Assembly (NCBI GenBank): GCA_947494435.1
Contig: CANLUY010000001.1
Location: 1,788,001-1,852,000, forward strand
Length of the DNA stretch: 64,000 nucleotides
Direction: 5' to 3'
Source: an uncultured Litoreibacter sp.
GTDB taxonomy: Bacteria; Pseudomonadota; Alphaproteobacteria; Rhodobacterales; Rhodobacteraceae
Shown here: in pieces, positions 43,823 to 52,585 of the stretch
Layout of the letters: each line of letters begins with the position of its first letter
Numbering within the stretch: the stretch's first letter is position 1
Notes under the pieces: model-generated
Told to the model about the DNA's origin: nothing
The model's input: the letters and a program-made list of their open reading frames with translations, nothing else
Database searches by the model: none
Program-made: the position numbers and the translations under genes

Positions 43823-45580
43823 ATGCGTTTCCTTGTCTTTTTTGCTGCGACAGTGTTGGTGGGCTTCCATTTGGCGCTTATTTTTTCGGGGCTGGTGCCA
43901 AATTTGGTCAGCCGCCCGCTGCATCTGGCATTGGCTTTGCCGTGGATTTTGCTGATCGGTGATGCCAGCCGCTGGATGCGCCTTACAGGAATTGCGTTAA
44001 CACTGGCGGGTGTTGCAGCCGCCTTGTGGGTTGCAGTTTCTCATGACGCGCTGTCTGATCAATATGGGTTTTTGGAGGGCGGGTTCCAAACACTGATTGC
44101 GATCGTTTTGATCGTTGTGGTGCTTGAGGCCGCGCGTCGTGCCATTGGGTGGCCCCTGCCAATGGTTGCGGCGCTTGCGCTGCTTTATGGGTTGTTTGGC
44201 CAGTATATCCCCGGAGAGTTCGGCCATTCCGGTACGCCCTTGCCGAGTTTTCTTGGGACGTTGACCATCGCGGAGGGAGGCATTTGGGGCAGCTTGACGG
44301 GCGTGTCCGTCAATGTCGTCGCGATCTTCGTGATTTTCGGTGCGGTTCTGAATGCCGGTGAGGCGGGGCAAGGGTTCATGAATGTGGCGTCCGCTGCGGC
44401 AGGCCGGTTGAAGGGCGGCGCTGCGAAAGTGTCGGTATTGTCATCAGCATTCTTCGGCTCAATCTCGGGCTCCGCTTCGGCCAATGTTGCTTCCACTGGT
44501 GCGATCACATTGCCTGCGATGACCAAGCTTGGATACCCGAAGCGCTTGGCCGCCGCGGTGGAGGCAGTGGCCTCTTCTGGAGGGCAGATCATGCCGCCTT
44601 TGATGGGAGCTGGCGCGTTCGTCATGGTGGAGCTGACGGGCGTGTCCTACACCGCCATTATGGCAGCGGCTTTGTTGCCTGCGATCTTGTATTTCCTTGC
44701 CGTTTGGATCGGTGTCGACGCCTATGCGTCGCGGCAGAACCTGTCCGGGCTTGATGCCGCTGATCAGCCGTCCGCGCAGGATGTGTTGATCACATCGGCC
44801 TTTTTTGCGGTGCCATTCGCGATCCTGCTTGTGGGCATGTTCTGGGTCAAAGTCACACCGCAATATGCTGCGAGCCTCGCCATTCTGGCGAGCTTTGTTT
44901 TGCTGTTTTTCAACACCAAGGGTGTGGGCGCGTGGCGAGATACGCAGTTGCGGATTGAGGCTGCGATGTTGAATGCAGCGCGGCAGGTTTCCATGATTGC
45001 GTCGATTATTATCTGTGCGTCGATCATCATCGGTGTGTTGTCGATTACAGGTCTGGGGGTCAAAATCACGTCGCTGATTTTGTCCGGCTCGGGCGGGCTG
45101 CTGTGGCCTGCATTGCTTTTGACCGCGCTTGCCTGTCTGATCCTCGGGATGGAGGTGCCGACAACGGCGGCTTATGTCATTTGCGTCTCCGTCGCGGGGC
45201 CTGCTTTGATCCAACTTGGACTAGAGCCGTTGCAGGCGCATTTGTTTGTGTTCTGGTTTGCGCTTTTGTCGACAATCACCCCGCCTGTGTGCGGCGCGGT
45301 TTTTATCGCTGCCGGTATGATCGGGGAAAACTGGCTGAAAGTGGCGCTGACCGCCATGACGTTAGGGTTCGGGTTATACGTGATCCCACTGGCGATGATT
45401 GCGAACCCCGCGTTGATCCAATTACAAACGGCACCGCTGATCGCGATCCTTACGGCGCTGCAGATCGGTTTTGGCTTGGGATTGATGTCCGTTGGCATGA
45501 TCGGGGCGCAGCGGGTCTTGGTGCGCCTCGTTTTGTTTATCTTGGGCGTGATGATTATCTTTGCACGGCTTGTTTTGTAA
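43823..45580 (+). CDS. TRAP transporter fused permease (DctQ-DctM fusion, TAXI-associated)
   Basis: A 585-residue integral membrane protein with about sixteen hydrophobic segments. The first 130 residues correspond to a DctQ-like part and the rest to the DctM-like permease: FFGSISGSASANVASTGAITLPAM (about residues 212-235) and SSGGQIMPPLMGAGAFVM are typical, as is STITPPVCGAVFIAAGMIG near residue 490. It works with the TAXI receptor encoded 97 bp upstream. The operon appears to end here; the next gene is convergent. Confidence 0.92.
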   Translation: MRFLVFFAATVLVGFHLALIFSGLVPNLVSRPLHLALALPWILLIGDASRWMRLTGIALTLAGVAAALWVAVSHDALSDQYGFLEGGFQTLIAIVLIVVVLEAARRAIGWPLPMVAALALLYGLFGQYIPGEFGHSGTPLPSFLGTLTIAEGGIWGSLTGVSVNVVAIFVIFGAVLNAGEAGQGFMNVASAAAGRLKGGAAKVSVLSSAFFGSISGSASANVASTGAITLPAMTKLGYPKRLAAAVEAVASSGGQIMPPLMGAGAFVMVELTGVSYTAIMAAALLPAILYFLAVWIGVDAYASRQNLSGLDAADQPSAQDVLITSAFFAVPFAILLVGMFWVKVTPQYAASLAILASFVLLFFNTKGVGAWRDTQLRIEAAMLNAARQVSMIASIIICASIIIGVLSITGLGVKITSLILSGSGGLLWPALLLTALACLILGMEVPTTAAYVICVSVAGPALIQLGLEPLQAHLFVFWFALLSTITPPVCGAVFIAAGMIGENWLKVALTAMTLGFGLYVIPLAMIANPALIQLQTAPLIAILTALQIGFGLGLMSVGMIGAQRVLVRLVLFILGVMIIFARLVL

Positions 45581-45615
45581 CGTGTATTTTTTGGCCTTGG
45601 GTGATGGGGCTACAC

Positions 45616-45975
45616 TTAGGTCTGTTTCGGCGTCGTTAGGCATACATCGTCAGTGTCCAGCAATGTCAGGATGTCTTGGCAGTTGCTGATACGTCCACCG
45701 CAGCAATCCGATAGCAGAAAGCTCACGACTTCATTGATCGCGGGCAGATGTGCGGCGTAGCGGATTTCGCGTTGGTTGCGAATGCTTGTCAGCAGGCCGG
45801 TGCGTTTCAGGATGCTGAGATGACCCGAGAGCGTGGAAGGTTTGGCGTCGAGTTTCTCGGCAATTGTCAGGGCAGGGATGTCCTTCGGGGCGGCTTTCAC
45901 TAACAGCCGGAACACGGCCAAACGCGTTGGGTGGGCCAGTGCAGCAAAGGTCTCAATTGCGGAAGTTTGATCCAT
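45616..45975 (-). CDS. arsR: ArsR family metalloregulatory repressor
   Basis: A 119-residue winged-helix repressor. MDQTSAIETFAALAHPTRLAVFRLL and LDAKPSTLSGHLSILKRTGLLTSIR form the helix-turn-helix core. Cysteines near the end (DCCGGRISNC, about residues 90-99) could form the As(III) site, as in ArsR types with C-terminal cysteine ligands. It is divergent from the aquaporin-arsH pair, and an inverted repeat lies two bases before its start codon, consistent with autorepression. Confidence 0.9.
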   Translation of the reverse strand: MDQTSAIETFAALAHPTRLAVFRLLVKAAPKDIPALTIAEKLDAKPSTLSGHLSILKRTGLLTSIRNQREIRYAAHLPAINEVVSFLLSDCCGGRISNCQDILTLLDTDDVCLTTPKQT

Positions 45976-45977
45976 AA

Positions 45978-45993
45978 TTCGTTAATGCCCGAA
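45978..45993. promoter_or_regulatory. ArsR operator, arsR-proximal copy
   Basis: TTCGTTAATGCCCGAA, an imperfect inverted repeat (TTCG/CGAA) adjacent to the arsR start. It resembles the second site at 46042 over most of its length. Confidence 0.6.
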
Positions 45994-46041
45994 ATATCGA
46001 AGCTTGACCAGTGTACAGGTTTCGATTAGCTCCGTTCTTAA

Positions 46042-46057
46042 TTCGGTAATTGCCGAA
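46042..46057. promoter_or_regulatory. ArsR operator, aqpS-proximal copy
   Basis: TTCGGTAATTGCCGAA, an inverted repeat with 5-base arms TTCGG/CCGAA and a 6-base centre, 78 bp before the aquaporin start. Centre-to-centre distance to the other copy is 64 bp. Confidence 0.65.
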
Positions 46058-46135
46058 ATGAGAATGTTTGACTGGATTGCTGACAGCGTCCGAGTTTGAG
46101 CTCAACAGTACGGACTGGCTTTTGAGGGAATGGGA

Positions 46136-46810
46136 ATGACACGAGATCGCCGTCTCATGGCCGAATGGCTCGGCACCTTTTTCTTGCTCGCAACAGTCGT
46201 GGGGTCCGGCATCATGGCGGAGCGTTTGGCGGATGGGAATGTGGCGATTGCGCTGTTGGGTAACACAATCCCGACGGGCGCAATCCTTGTGGTGTTGATC
46301 ACGGTGTTCGGGCCGATTTCCGGTGCGCATTTCAATCCGGCAGTGACGCTCTGCTTTGTGCTGCGCCGGGACATAACCGCGGCAGACGCCGGGCTTTATG
46401 TCGTCGTTCAAGTGTTTGGCGGCATCGTCGGCGTCTTTGCCGCGCATCTTATGTTTGACCATCCGATCTTGGACGCGTCGACCACGGCGCGCACTGGGAT
46501 CGGACAATGGGCGGGAGAATTCATCGCGACCTTTGGGCTGATCGGCACAATCCTTGGATGCCTCAAGACGCGGCCGCAGGCGGTGCCTATGGCGGTGGGG
46601 CTGTATATAACGGCGGCCTATTGGTTCACCTCATCAACGTCTTTCGCGAACCCTGCCGTCACGATTGCGCGCGGGTTCTCCAACACCTTTGCGGGGATCG
46701 CACCGATTGATGTGGCCGCGTTTATTGCCGTGCAGTTGGTTGCGGCGGTCTGTGCGACGTTCTTCTTTCGCTGGCTGTTGGAGGAAGACCGCAATGCATC
46801 ACAAGGATAG
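46136..46810 (+). CDS. aqpS: aquaporin family protein, AqpS-like, arsenic-associated
   Basis: A 224-residue MIP-family channel with six membrane segments and two NPA half-helices: SGAHFNPAVTLCF (about residue 65) and TSFANPAVTIARGF (about 170). Family context is AqpS of rhizobial ars operons, a channel that lets arsenite or methylated arsenicals flow out. I use ATG 46136, which has GAGGGA six bases upstream, rather than the ATG at 46130, which is too close to it. Followed four bases later by arsH and controlled by the divergent arsR. No arsC reductase is nearby. Confidence 0.87.
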   Translation: MTRDRRLMAEWLGTFFLLATVVGSGIMAERLADGNVAIALLGNTIPTGAILVVLITVFGPISGAHFNPAVTLCFVLRRDITAADAGLYVVVQVFGGIVGVFAAHLMFDHPILDASTTARTGIGQWAGEFIATFGLIGTILGCLKTRPQAVPMAVGLYITAAYWFTSSTSFANPAVTIARGFSNTFAGIAPIDVAAFIAVQLVAAVCATFFFRWLLEEDRNASQG

Positions 46811-46813
46811 ATC

Positions 46814-47524
46814 ATGACTGATACGCCACAACTTTCTGACGACCATTTCGAAGCCATTGATGCGGCGCGTCTGTTTCCGGTGAACCGGTCCCCGCATGCG
46901 CCGCGTATCTTGTTGCTCTACGGCTCATTACGGCAGAGGTCTTTCAGTCGGCTGATGACGGAGGAAGCGGCGCGGGTTTTGACCCGCTTTGGGGCAGAGA
47001 CCCGCACTTTTGATCCGTCGGGCCTGCCTTTGCCTGATGATACTGATGCCGATCATCCCAAGGTGCAGGAATTGCGGGAAGCGGTGACATGGAGCGAGGG
47101 GATGGTCTGGTGCTCGCCCGAGCGGCACGGGTCTATGACGGGGATCATGAAATCCCAGATCGACTGGATCCCGCTTTCTATCGGGGCTGTGCGACCGACG
47201 CAGGGCAAGACCTTGGCGGTGATGCAGGTGTGCGGCGGGTCGCAGAGTTTCAATGCGGTGAACCAGTTGCGTGTGTTGGGGCGGTGGATGCGCTGCGTGA
47301 CCATTCCTAACCAGTCTTCGGTTCCGAAAGCGTTTCAGCAATTTGACGGGGATGACCGGATGAAGCCGTCTTCTTATTATGATCGCATGGTGGATGTGAT
47401 GGAGGAGTTGGTGAAGTTTACTCTTTTGACGCGTGATGTCTCGCCTGTTTTGGTGGATCGCTATAGCGAGCGCAAGGAGACCGGAGAGGCTCTGATCGCG
47501 CGGGTCAATCGTTCCGCGACTTAG
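46814..47524 (+). CDS. arsH: arsenical resistance protein ArsH (NADPH-dependent FMN reductase)
   Basis: A 236-residue flavoprotein. The FMN-binding loop is [15 protein letters not shown] (about residues 34-48) and the family patterns [21 protein letters not shown] and [21 protein letters not shown] are clear. Characterised ArsH enzymes oxidise trivalent organoarsenicals to less toxic pentavalent forms. It starts three bases after the aquaporin stop, so the two are co-transcribed. With AqpS this makes a detoxify-and-export pair. Confidence 0.93.
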   Translation: MTDTPQLSDDHFEAIDAARLFPVNRSPHAPRILLLYGSLRQRSFSRLMTEEAARVLTRFGAETRTFDPSGLPLPDDTDADHPKVQELREAVTWSEGMVWCSPERHGSMTGIMKSQIDWIPLSIGAVRPTQGKTLAVMQVCGGSQSFNAVNQLRVLGRWMRCVTIPNQSSVPKAFQQFDGDDRMKPSSYYDRMVDVMEELVKFTLLTRDVSPVLVDRYSERKETGEALIARVNRSAT

Positions 47525-47693
47525 GTTGAGACGCACTGCAAGCGAGATTGGTGTTTGAACCGCTGGTTTGTGCTGGTACTGACGTGTGCAGTTATGATGT
47601 ACCCTGCAAAATCTTGCGTGGCAAAACGGGCGAAACCAATATGTTAGCTGAAAATTCGATGGTTCTTTGCACGCCTCAAGAAGGTCTGGTGTG

Positions 47694-48374
47694 ATGCGCG
47701 TCGCCGTACTGATCGTGGCCGCCGGGCGTGGGCGGCGGTTTGGCAATGAGACGCCAAAGCAATATTTGCCGATTGCTGGCGTCTCCGCCCTGCGACGGTG
47801 TTTGGAGACGTTCCTGTCGCTTGATCTGGTTTCCATGGTGCAGCCTGTTATTCATGCAGATGACGAGGCGTTGTTTCAAACGGCTGTTGCGGGCGTAGGG
47901 GATAGCCGACTTCACCAAGCGGTGATCGGGGCTGACACGCGTGCCAAATCTGTGACCTGTGGGCTGCGCGCTTTGAAGGCGCATGCGCCAGATTATGTAC
48001 TGGTCCATGATGCGGCGCGTCCGTTTGTGTCGTCGCGTCTCGTGCAAAATATCGTAAGCTCGCTGGAAGACGCGGACGCGGCATTTGCAGCGCTCCCCTT
48101 GGTTGATGCGCTTTGGCGCAGTGTGGACGGCGCCGCGATTGATCCTGTGGCACGTGACGGGCTTTGGCGCGCGCAGACACCGCAAGGATTTGATTTCGAA
48201 AAACTGCTATCAGCACACCTGAGCTATGAAGGTGATGCCGCAGATGACGTGGCGATTGCGCGGGCGATGGGCATGGATGTCAGAATCGTGCTCGGGCATG
48301 AGGACAATTTTAAGGTGACGTCGCCCGGTGATCTGGAGCGGGCGGAACGGATTGCGCGGCAATTGGACAGCTGA
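47694..48374 (+). CDS. ispD: 2-C-methyl-D-erythritol 4-phosphate cytidylyltransferase
   Basis: A 226-residue enzyme of the non-mevalonate isoprenoid pathway that couples CTP to methylerythritol phosphate. AAGRGRRFGNETPKQYLPIAG at the N-terminus is the CTP-binding loop, and VLVHDAARPFVSSRLV (about residues 95-110) is the family signature. The start is ATG 47694, shortly after GAAGG; the track adds nine codons. In many alphaproteobacteria IspD is fused to IspF, but this ORF stops after the IspD domain and no IspF motif follows in any frame downstream. Confidence 0.93.
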   Translation: MRVAVLIVAAGRGRRFGNETPKQYLPIAGVSALRRCLETFLSLDLVSMVQPVIHADDEALFQTAVAGVGDSRLHQAVIGADTRAKSVTCGLRALKAHAPDYVLVHDAARPFVSSRLVQNIVSSLEDADAAFAALPLVDALWRSVDGAAIDPVARDGLWRAQTPQGFDFEKLLSAHLSYEGDAADDVAIARAMGMDVRIVLGHEDNFKVTSPGDLERAERIARQLDS

Positions 48375-48474
48375 AGACGCTTCGATTGGCCTAGGTTACT
48401 CGTGACGGAATGGATGCGTTGGAGTGCAGAGTGCTTTGCGTTAGGTCAACTTACAAGATTTGCCGTTTTTAGAC

Positions 48475-48515
48475 GATTCATGCCGCTTTCTGCTCGCAAC
48501 TCGGCAAGATTCATG
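48475..48515 (+). repeat. direct repeat GATTCATG upstream of the glycine-betaine binding-protein gene
   Basis: GATTCATG at 48475 and 48508, each followed a few bases later by CTTTCT. The copies are 33 bp apart, about three helical turns, and could be a tandem regulator site. Confidence 0.35.
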
Positions 48516-48576
48516 TTCCTTTCTCGATGCCTGCAGCCGACCACTGCTGAGCGGCAGGCCGAATAGGGAGAAAAAC

Positions 48577-49545
48577 ATGAAAAAACTAATGATGAGCACA
48601 GCTTTCGCGGCTGCGGCATCACTGAGTGCAACCGCAGCTTATGCGGATTGTGGAGAAGTCTCGATCACGGAAATGGACTGGGCCTCTTCGGCTGTTGTTA
48701 CAGCCGTTGCGACATTCCTGATGGAGCAGGGCTATGGCTGTGATGTGCAAAAAGTGCCGTCCTCGACTGTACCGGCGCTGACGTCTTTGGCTGAAACTGG
48801 CGAGCCTGACATCCTGACTGAGGTCTGGGCGAACTCGACCCCATCCTATCAGCCGCTGGTTGACGAAGGTAAACTGGTCGAAGTTGCGAACGTGCTGTCC
48901 GATGGTGGCGTCGAAGCTTGGTGGATCCCGGCTTATCTGGCCGAATCCAACCCAGAGCTGACCACATGGGAAGGCATTATGGCGAACCCTGCGGCTGTTG
49001 GTGGCAAATTCCACGACTGCCCATCGGGCTGGGCCTGTGACATCATTAATAACAACAACTTGAAAGCTGCTGGCATCGAAGGCTCCGGCCTTGAGCGCTT
49101 CCAGCACGGCTCAGGCGAGACATTGCAGACCTCCATCGCGGCTGCCTATGACGAAAAGGCGCCGTGGTTCGGTTATTACTGGGCACCAACAGCCGTGCTT
49201 GGCAAATATCCGATGGTTCAGGTCAAAGTGCCTGAGTATGACGCCGAAGGGCACGCATGTAACGGTGATGTGGATTGTGCTGATCCAACATTCTCCGCTT
49301 ATCCTGCGTCGAAAGTGGCTACTGCGGTTTCCGGCGCATTTGCCAAAGAGAACCCTGAGATCGTTGAACTGCTCTCCAACGTGTCGTTCACCAACGCGCA
49401 AATGGGTGAAGTTCTGGCATGGCGTCTGGACAACAATGCGTCCTACGACGAGGCCGCTGTTTATTTCCTGACCACCTACAAAGATGTTTGGGGTGATTGG
49501 TTGAATGACGAAGCCAAAGGCAAACTGGCCGCAATTCTGAAGTAA
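48577..49545 (+). CDS. proX: glycine betaine/proline-type ABC transporter substrate-binding protein
   Basis: A 322-residue periplasmic OpuAC-family binding protein with signal peptide MKKLMMSTAFAAAASLSATAAYA. Tryptophans in EMDWASS, TEVWANSTP and APWFGYYWAPT probably form the aromatic cage for a quaternary ammonium group. Several cysteine pairs (HDCPSGWAC, HACNGDVDC) suggest disulfides. AGGGAG precedes ATG 48577; the track start is 39 codons early. It heads proX-proW-proV. Whether the ligand is glycine betaine, choline or a sulfonium analogue such as DMSP cannot be read from sequence. Confidence 0.92.
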   Translation: MKKLMMSTAFAAAASLSATAAYADCGEVSITEMDWASSAVVTAVATFLMEQGYGCDVQKVPSSTVPALTSLAETGEPDILTEVWANSTPSYQPLVDEGKLVEVANVLSDGGVEAWWIPAYLAESNPELTTWEGIMANPAAVGGKFHDCPSGWACDIINNNNLKAAGIEGSGLERFQHGSGETLQTSIAAAYDEKAPWFGYYWAPTAVLGKYPMVQVKVPEYDAEGHACNGDVDCADPTFSAYPASKVATAVSGAFAKENPEIVELLSNVSFTNAQMGEVLAWRLDNNASYDEAAVYFLTTYKDVWGDWLNDEAKGKLAAILK

Positions 49546-49554
49546 GAAAATCTC

Positions 49555-49588
49555 AAACCCCTCCGCCCATATGGCCGGAGGGGTTTTT
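49555..49588 (+). terminator. hairpin between proX and proW
   Basis: Stem AAACCCCTCCG / CGGAGGGGTTT with a 10-base loop, followed by TTG. A strong intra-operon terminator ten bases after the binding-protein stop. Confidence 0.75.
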
Positions 49589-49606
49589 GTATAGGGGAGA
49601 GGGACT

Positions 49607-50635
49607 ATGGCCTTTTATGACGGGCTGTTTAAGGCATTGGGCCTGAGCGATTGGTGCGACGGTGGTGCATCAAATGCGCCGATGTCGATGGCGGATTTAT
49701 TGGCGCAGAACAGCGGTACAGATAAGGAAGGTGCGTTCTTCCCGTTTCCATCGCTGGATAATTTGAACGAAAGTTGTTCGGGCATCATTCAATCGCGCGA
49801 TGTGACCAAGGGGATTGAGGACGGTTTTCTGGCGGCAAAGCCTGCTTTGAAAACAGTGCTTGATCCGATCACTCAGCCCCTGAGCTGGTTACTGGACGGC
49901 GCGCTTTGGACCTTCGCCTCAGTGCCTTGGTTCATCATGATCCCTATCCTTGTTGCGATTGCGTGGTTCGCGTCCCGTTCTGTTGCTGTGACTGTATTTG
50001 TTGCATTTTCCATCATGCTTCTGGGCCTTGTGGATCACTACGATGTCGCGATGCAGACGCTTTCGATTATCTTTGTATGTACGGGAATATCCGTGCTGCT
50101 TGGGGTGCCCATTGGCATTGCCATGTCCAAATCAGACCGTTTGCAGAAAAGCGTGGTGCCGATACTGGACCTGCTGCAAACGCTTCCGACTTTCGTCTAT
50201 CTGATCCCGCTGATCTTCCTGTTCTCGGTCACCGAGTCCAAGCTTTATGGGATTGCTATTATTCTCTACGCCATCGTGCCGGTCATTCGATTGACCGACC
50301 TTGGTATCCGTCTTGTCGATCAGGACGTGATTGAAGCCGCCAATGCGTTCGGGATGAATTCCCGCCAGAAGCTTGTCGGCGTCGAGCTGCCGTTGGCGTT
50401 GCCCAATATCATGGCTGGGATCAACCAGACGATCATGATGAGCCTTGCGATGGTGGTGATTGCCTCCCTCGTCTCCGCCCCCGGGCTTGGCGTGAACGTG
50501 CTGCGTGGCATTCGGAACCTTGAGCTGGGTGTGGGCATCGTTGCCGGTATCGGCATTGTGCTTTTGGCTGTTATTTTGGACCGCGTCTCTAAGGCCGCTC
50601 TGTCGCGGGTTGATATGACCCGCGTGAAACATTGA
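49607..50635 (+). CDS. proW: glycine betaine/proline ABC transporter permease
   Basis: A 342-residue inner-membrane permease. After a polar N-terminal stretch of about 90 residues come at least five hydrophobic segments. The core motif QTLPTFVYLIPLIFLF (about residue 190) and the EAA-like loop VIEAANAFGMNSRQKLVGVELPLALPNIMAG (about 240-270) are typical of ProW/OpuAB. It starts after the intra-operon hairpin, behind GGGGAGAGGG. Works with ProX and ProV. Confidence 0.93.
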   Translation: MAFYDGLFKALGLSDWCDGGASNAPMSMADLLAQNSGTDKEGAFFPFPSLDNLNESCSGIIQSRDVTKGIEDGFLAAKPALKTVLDPITQPLSWLLDGALWTFASVPWFIMIPILVAIAWFASRSVAVTVFVAFSIMLLGLVDHYDVAMQTLSIIFVCTGISVLLGVPIGIAMSKSDRLQKSVVPILDLLQTLPTFVYLIPLIFLFSVTESKLYGIAIILYAIVPVIRLTDLGIRLVDQDVIEAANAFGMNSRQKLVGVELPLALPNIMAGINQTIMMSLAMVVIASLVSAPGLGVNVLRGIRNLELGVGIVAGIGIVLLAVILDRVSKAALSRVDMTRVKH

Positions 50636-50649
50636 AGGACGGCGTGGAG

Positions 50650-51687
50650 ATGACACAAGAACCCAAGGTCCGGTTGCGCGGGCTCTATAAAATCTTCGGC
50701 AACAATGACAAAGGCGTGCTGAGCCATGTGAAAAACGGTGTCGGCAAAGAAGAGCTGCTGGTCGAGCACGGGCATGTGCTGGGCCTGCAGGATATCAATG
50801 TCGATATGCAGGCCGGTGAGATTACAGTGGTGATGGGGCTGTCCGGCTCTGGCAAATCGACCTTGATCCGACACCTGAACCGCTTGATCGAGCCCACTGC
50901 GGGTGAGATTTTGGTTGATGGCGAAGACGTCATGCAGCTGTCGGTCGATGGCTTGCGGGGCTTGCGCCAAACCAAGATGTCGATGGTGTTTCAGAAGTTC
51001 GCTTTGCTGCCGCATCGCACGGTTTTGCAGAACACTGCGATGGCCTTGGCTGTGCGTGGCTCGGATGAGGCGACACAAACAGCGGAAGCGCAAAAATGGC
51101 TCGATCGTGTGGGGCTTAGTGGGTTCGAAAACCACTATCCCGCGCAGTTGTCCGGTGGGATGCAACAGCGTGTGGGCATCGCGCGCGCGCTGACGGCGAA
51201 TACGGATATCATGCTGATGGATGAGGCGTTCTCCGCCCTTGATCCGCTGATCCGGACCGACATGCAGAACCTTTTGCTGGAGCTGCAGGAAGAGCTGCAC
51301 AAGACGATCATCTTCATCACGCATGATCTGGATGAGGCGTTGAAGCTGGCGGATCATCTGGTGATCTTGAAAGATGGTGCAGTGGTTCAACAGGGCGAGC
51401 CGCAGGGTATCCTGATGAACCCGTCAGATCCTTACATCGAGGATTTTGTCAGCGACATTAACCGTGCGCGCGTGTTGCGGGTAAAATCGGTGATGGAGCC
51501 TTTGACGGGAACTGAGTTTGCCGGTGACGTGGATATTCGCGACAATCTGGAGTCGATGATTGCGCGCTCCGGCGGGGATACCTCACTGCATTACCGCGTG
51601 ATGGACGGGGACACGCCCGTGGGCGAGCTGCATATGCGCGATCTGGTCAAGGCACTTGTGCCGCGCCTGTCGTCATCTGAGGCATAA
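50650..51687 (+). CDS. proV: glycine betaine/proline ABC transporter ATP-binding protein
   Basis: A 345-residue ATPase. Walker A MGLSGSGKSTLIRHLNRL (about residue 62), signature LSGGMQQRVGIARAL, Walker B IMLMDEAFSALDP and the H-loop FITHDLDEAL are all intact. The C-terminal 75 residues resemble part of a CBS-type regulatory region (RDNLESMIARSG; LHMRDLVKAL), perhaps used to sense osmolarity or ionic strength. I use ATG 50650; an upstream TTG at 50632 overlaps the proW stop and is less likely. Confidence 0.93.
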   Translation: MTQEPKVRLRGLYKIFGNNDKGVLSHVKNGVGKEELLVEHGHVLGLQDINVDMQAGEITVVMGLSGSGKSTLIRHLNRLIEPTAGEILVDGEDVMQLSVDGLRGLRQTKMSMVFQKFALLPHRTVLQNTAMALAVRGSDEATQTAEAQKWLDRVGLSGFENHYPAQLSGGMQQRVGIARALTANTDIMLMDEAFSALDPLIRTDMQNLLLELQEELHKTIIFITHDLDEALKLADHLVILKDGAVVQQGEPQGILMNPSDPYIEDFVSDINRARVLRVKSVMEPLTGTEFAGDVDIRDNLESMIARSGGDTSLHYRVMDGDTPVGELHMRDLVKALVPRLSSSEA

Positions 51688-51727
51688 TCGGGCTGCACAT
51701 TTGAGGTAAATGCGCTAGCTCTTTGGA

Positions 51728-52585
51728 ATGGGTGAGACTTCTCCAAGCCGGTGGGCGTTGCTTTGGGCTGCTTTGCGGGCCGTGTGGGATCAGATTGATG
51801 AGCAAAACCTCAGTCTGATTTCAGCGGGTGTCGCCTTCTTTGGCATGCTCGCGTTGTTTCCAGGGTTGGCTGCGATCATTGCGATCTTTGGTCTGGTTGC
51901 GGACCCGATTGTTATTCAGGATCAGATCAACCTGTTGCGCGGGATTATACCCGGCGACATCTTCGTGCTGATCGAAGGGCAGCTAAAGCGGATCATGTCG
52001 GCGCGTGGCGATACGCTTGGCTTGGCGACGCTGGTCTCGATCCTGCTGGCGCTGTGGTCAGCGCGGGCAGGTGTCGGAGCTTTGATGCGCGGGCTCAATA
52101 CGATCTACCGCGCCCCCAATCGCAGTGTGCTGCGCCATTATTTTGCGGCATTTAATATGACTGCAGCACTGGTGATGGTGGCACTTGTTGCGGGGGCTGC
52201 GGTGGTTGTCACGCCGATTGTCGTATCTTTCCTGCCCTTGCAGATAGAGACAGTCAGCTGGATCGACACAGTTCGATGGACTGCGGCAATTTTCGTTATA
52301 ACCGGCGGCATCTCGATCATCTACCGCTACGGACCGCGCAAGCGCGATGGGAAGCGCGCGCCTTGGTTGACGCCCGGCGCGGTCTTCGCCGTGGTGATGT
52401 GGGCTTGTGTGTCGATGGCGTTCTCGGAATACCTTGCGAATTTCGGACGATATAACGAGGTTTACGGCTCTATCGGCGCTGTGGTCGCGTTGTTGATGTG
52501 GCTGTATTTCTCGGCTTTTCTGGTGTTGATCGGCGGCGCGATCAACGCGCAGTTTGAGATATACCTCAAACGGGAACGGCCATGA
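51728..52585 (+). CDS. YihY/virulence factor BrkB family membrane protein
   Basis: A 285-residue protein with about six membrane segments. LSLISAGVAFFGMLALFPGLAA near the N-terminus, LWSARAGVGALMRGLNTIYR in the middle and PGAVFAVVMWACVSMAFSEYLANFGRYNEVYGSIGAVVALLMWLY near the end are diagnostic of the BrkB/YihY (UPF0761) family. Function is unresolved; the historical ribonuclease BN label for the family is incorrect. Its stop overlaps the LysR start by four bases. Confidence 0.9.
   Translation: MGETSPSRWALLWAALRAVWDQIDEQNLSLISAGVAFFGMLALFPGLAAIIAIFGLVADPIVIQDQINLLRGIIPGDIFVLIEGQLKRIMSARGDTLGLATLVSILLALWSARAGVGALMRGLNTIYRAPNRSVLRHYFAAFNMTAALVMVALVAGAAVVVTPIVVSFLPLQIETVSWIDTVRWTAAIFVITGGISIIYRYGPRKRDGKRAPWLTPGAVFAVVMWACVSMAFSEYLANFGRYNEVYGSIGAVVALLMWLYFSAFLVLIGGAINAQFEIYLKRERP

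Noticed and set aside
48375-48576. Frameshifted IspF domain after ispD
   Set aside because: No IspF metal-binding or substrate motifs in any frame of the gap; the sequence looks like the proX control region.
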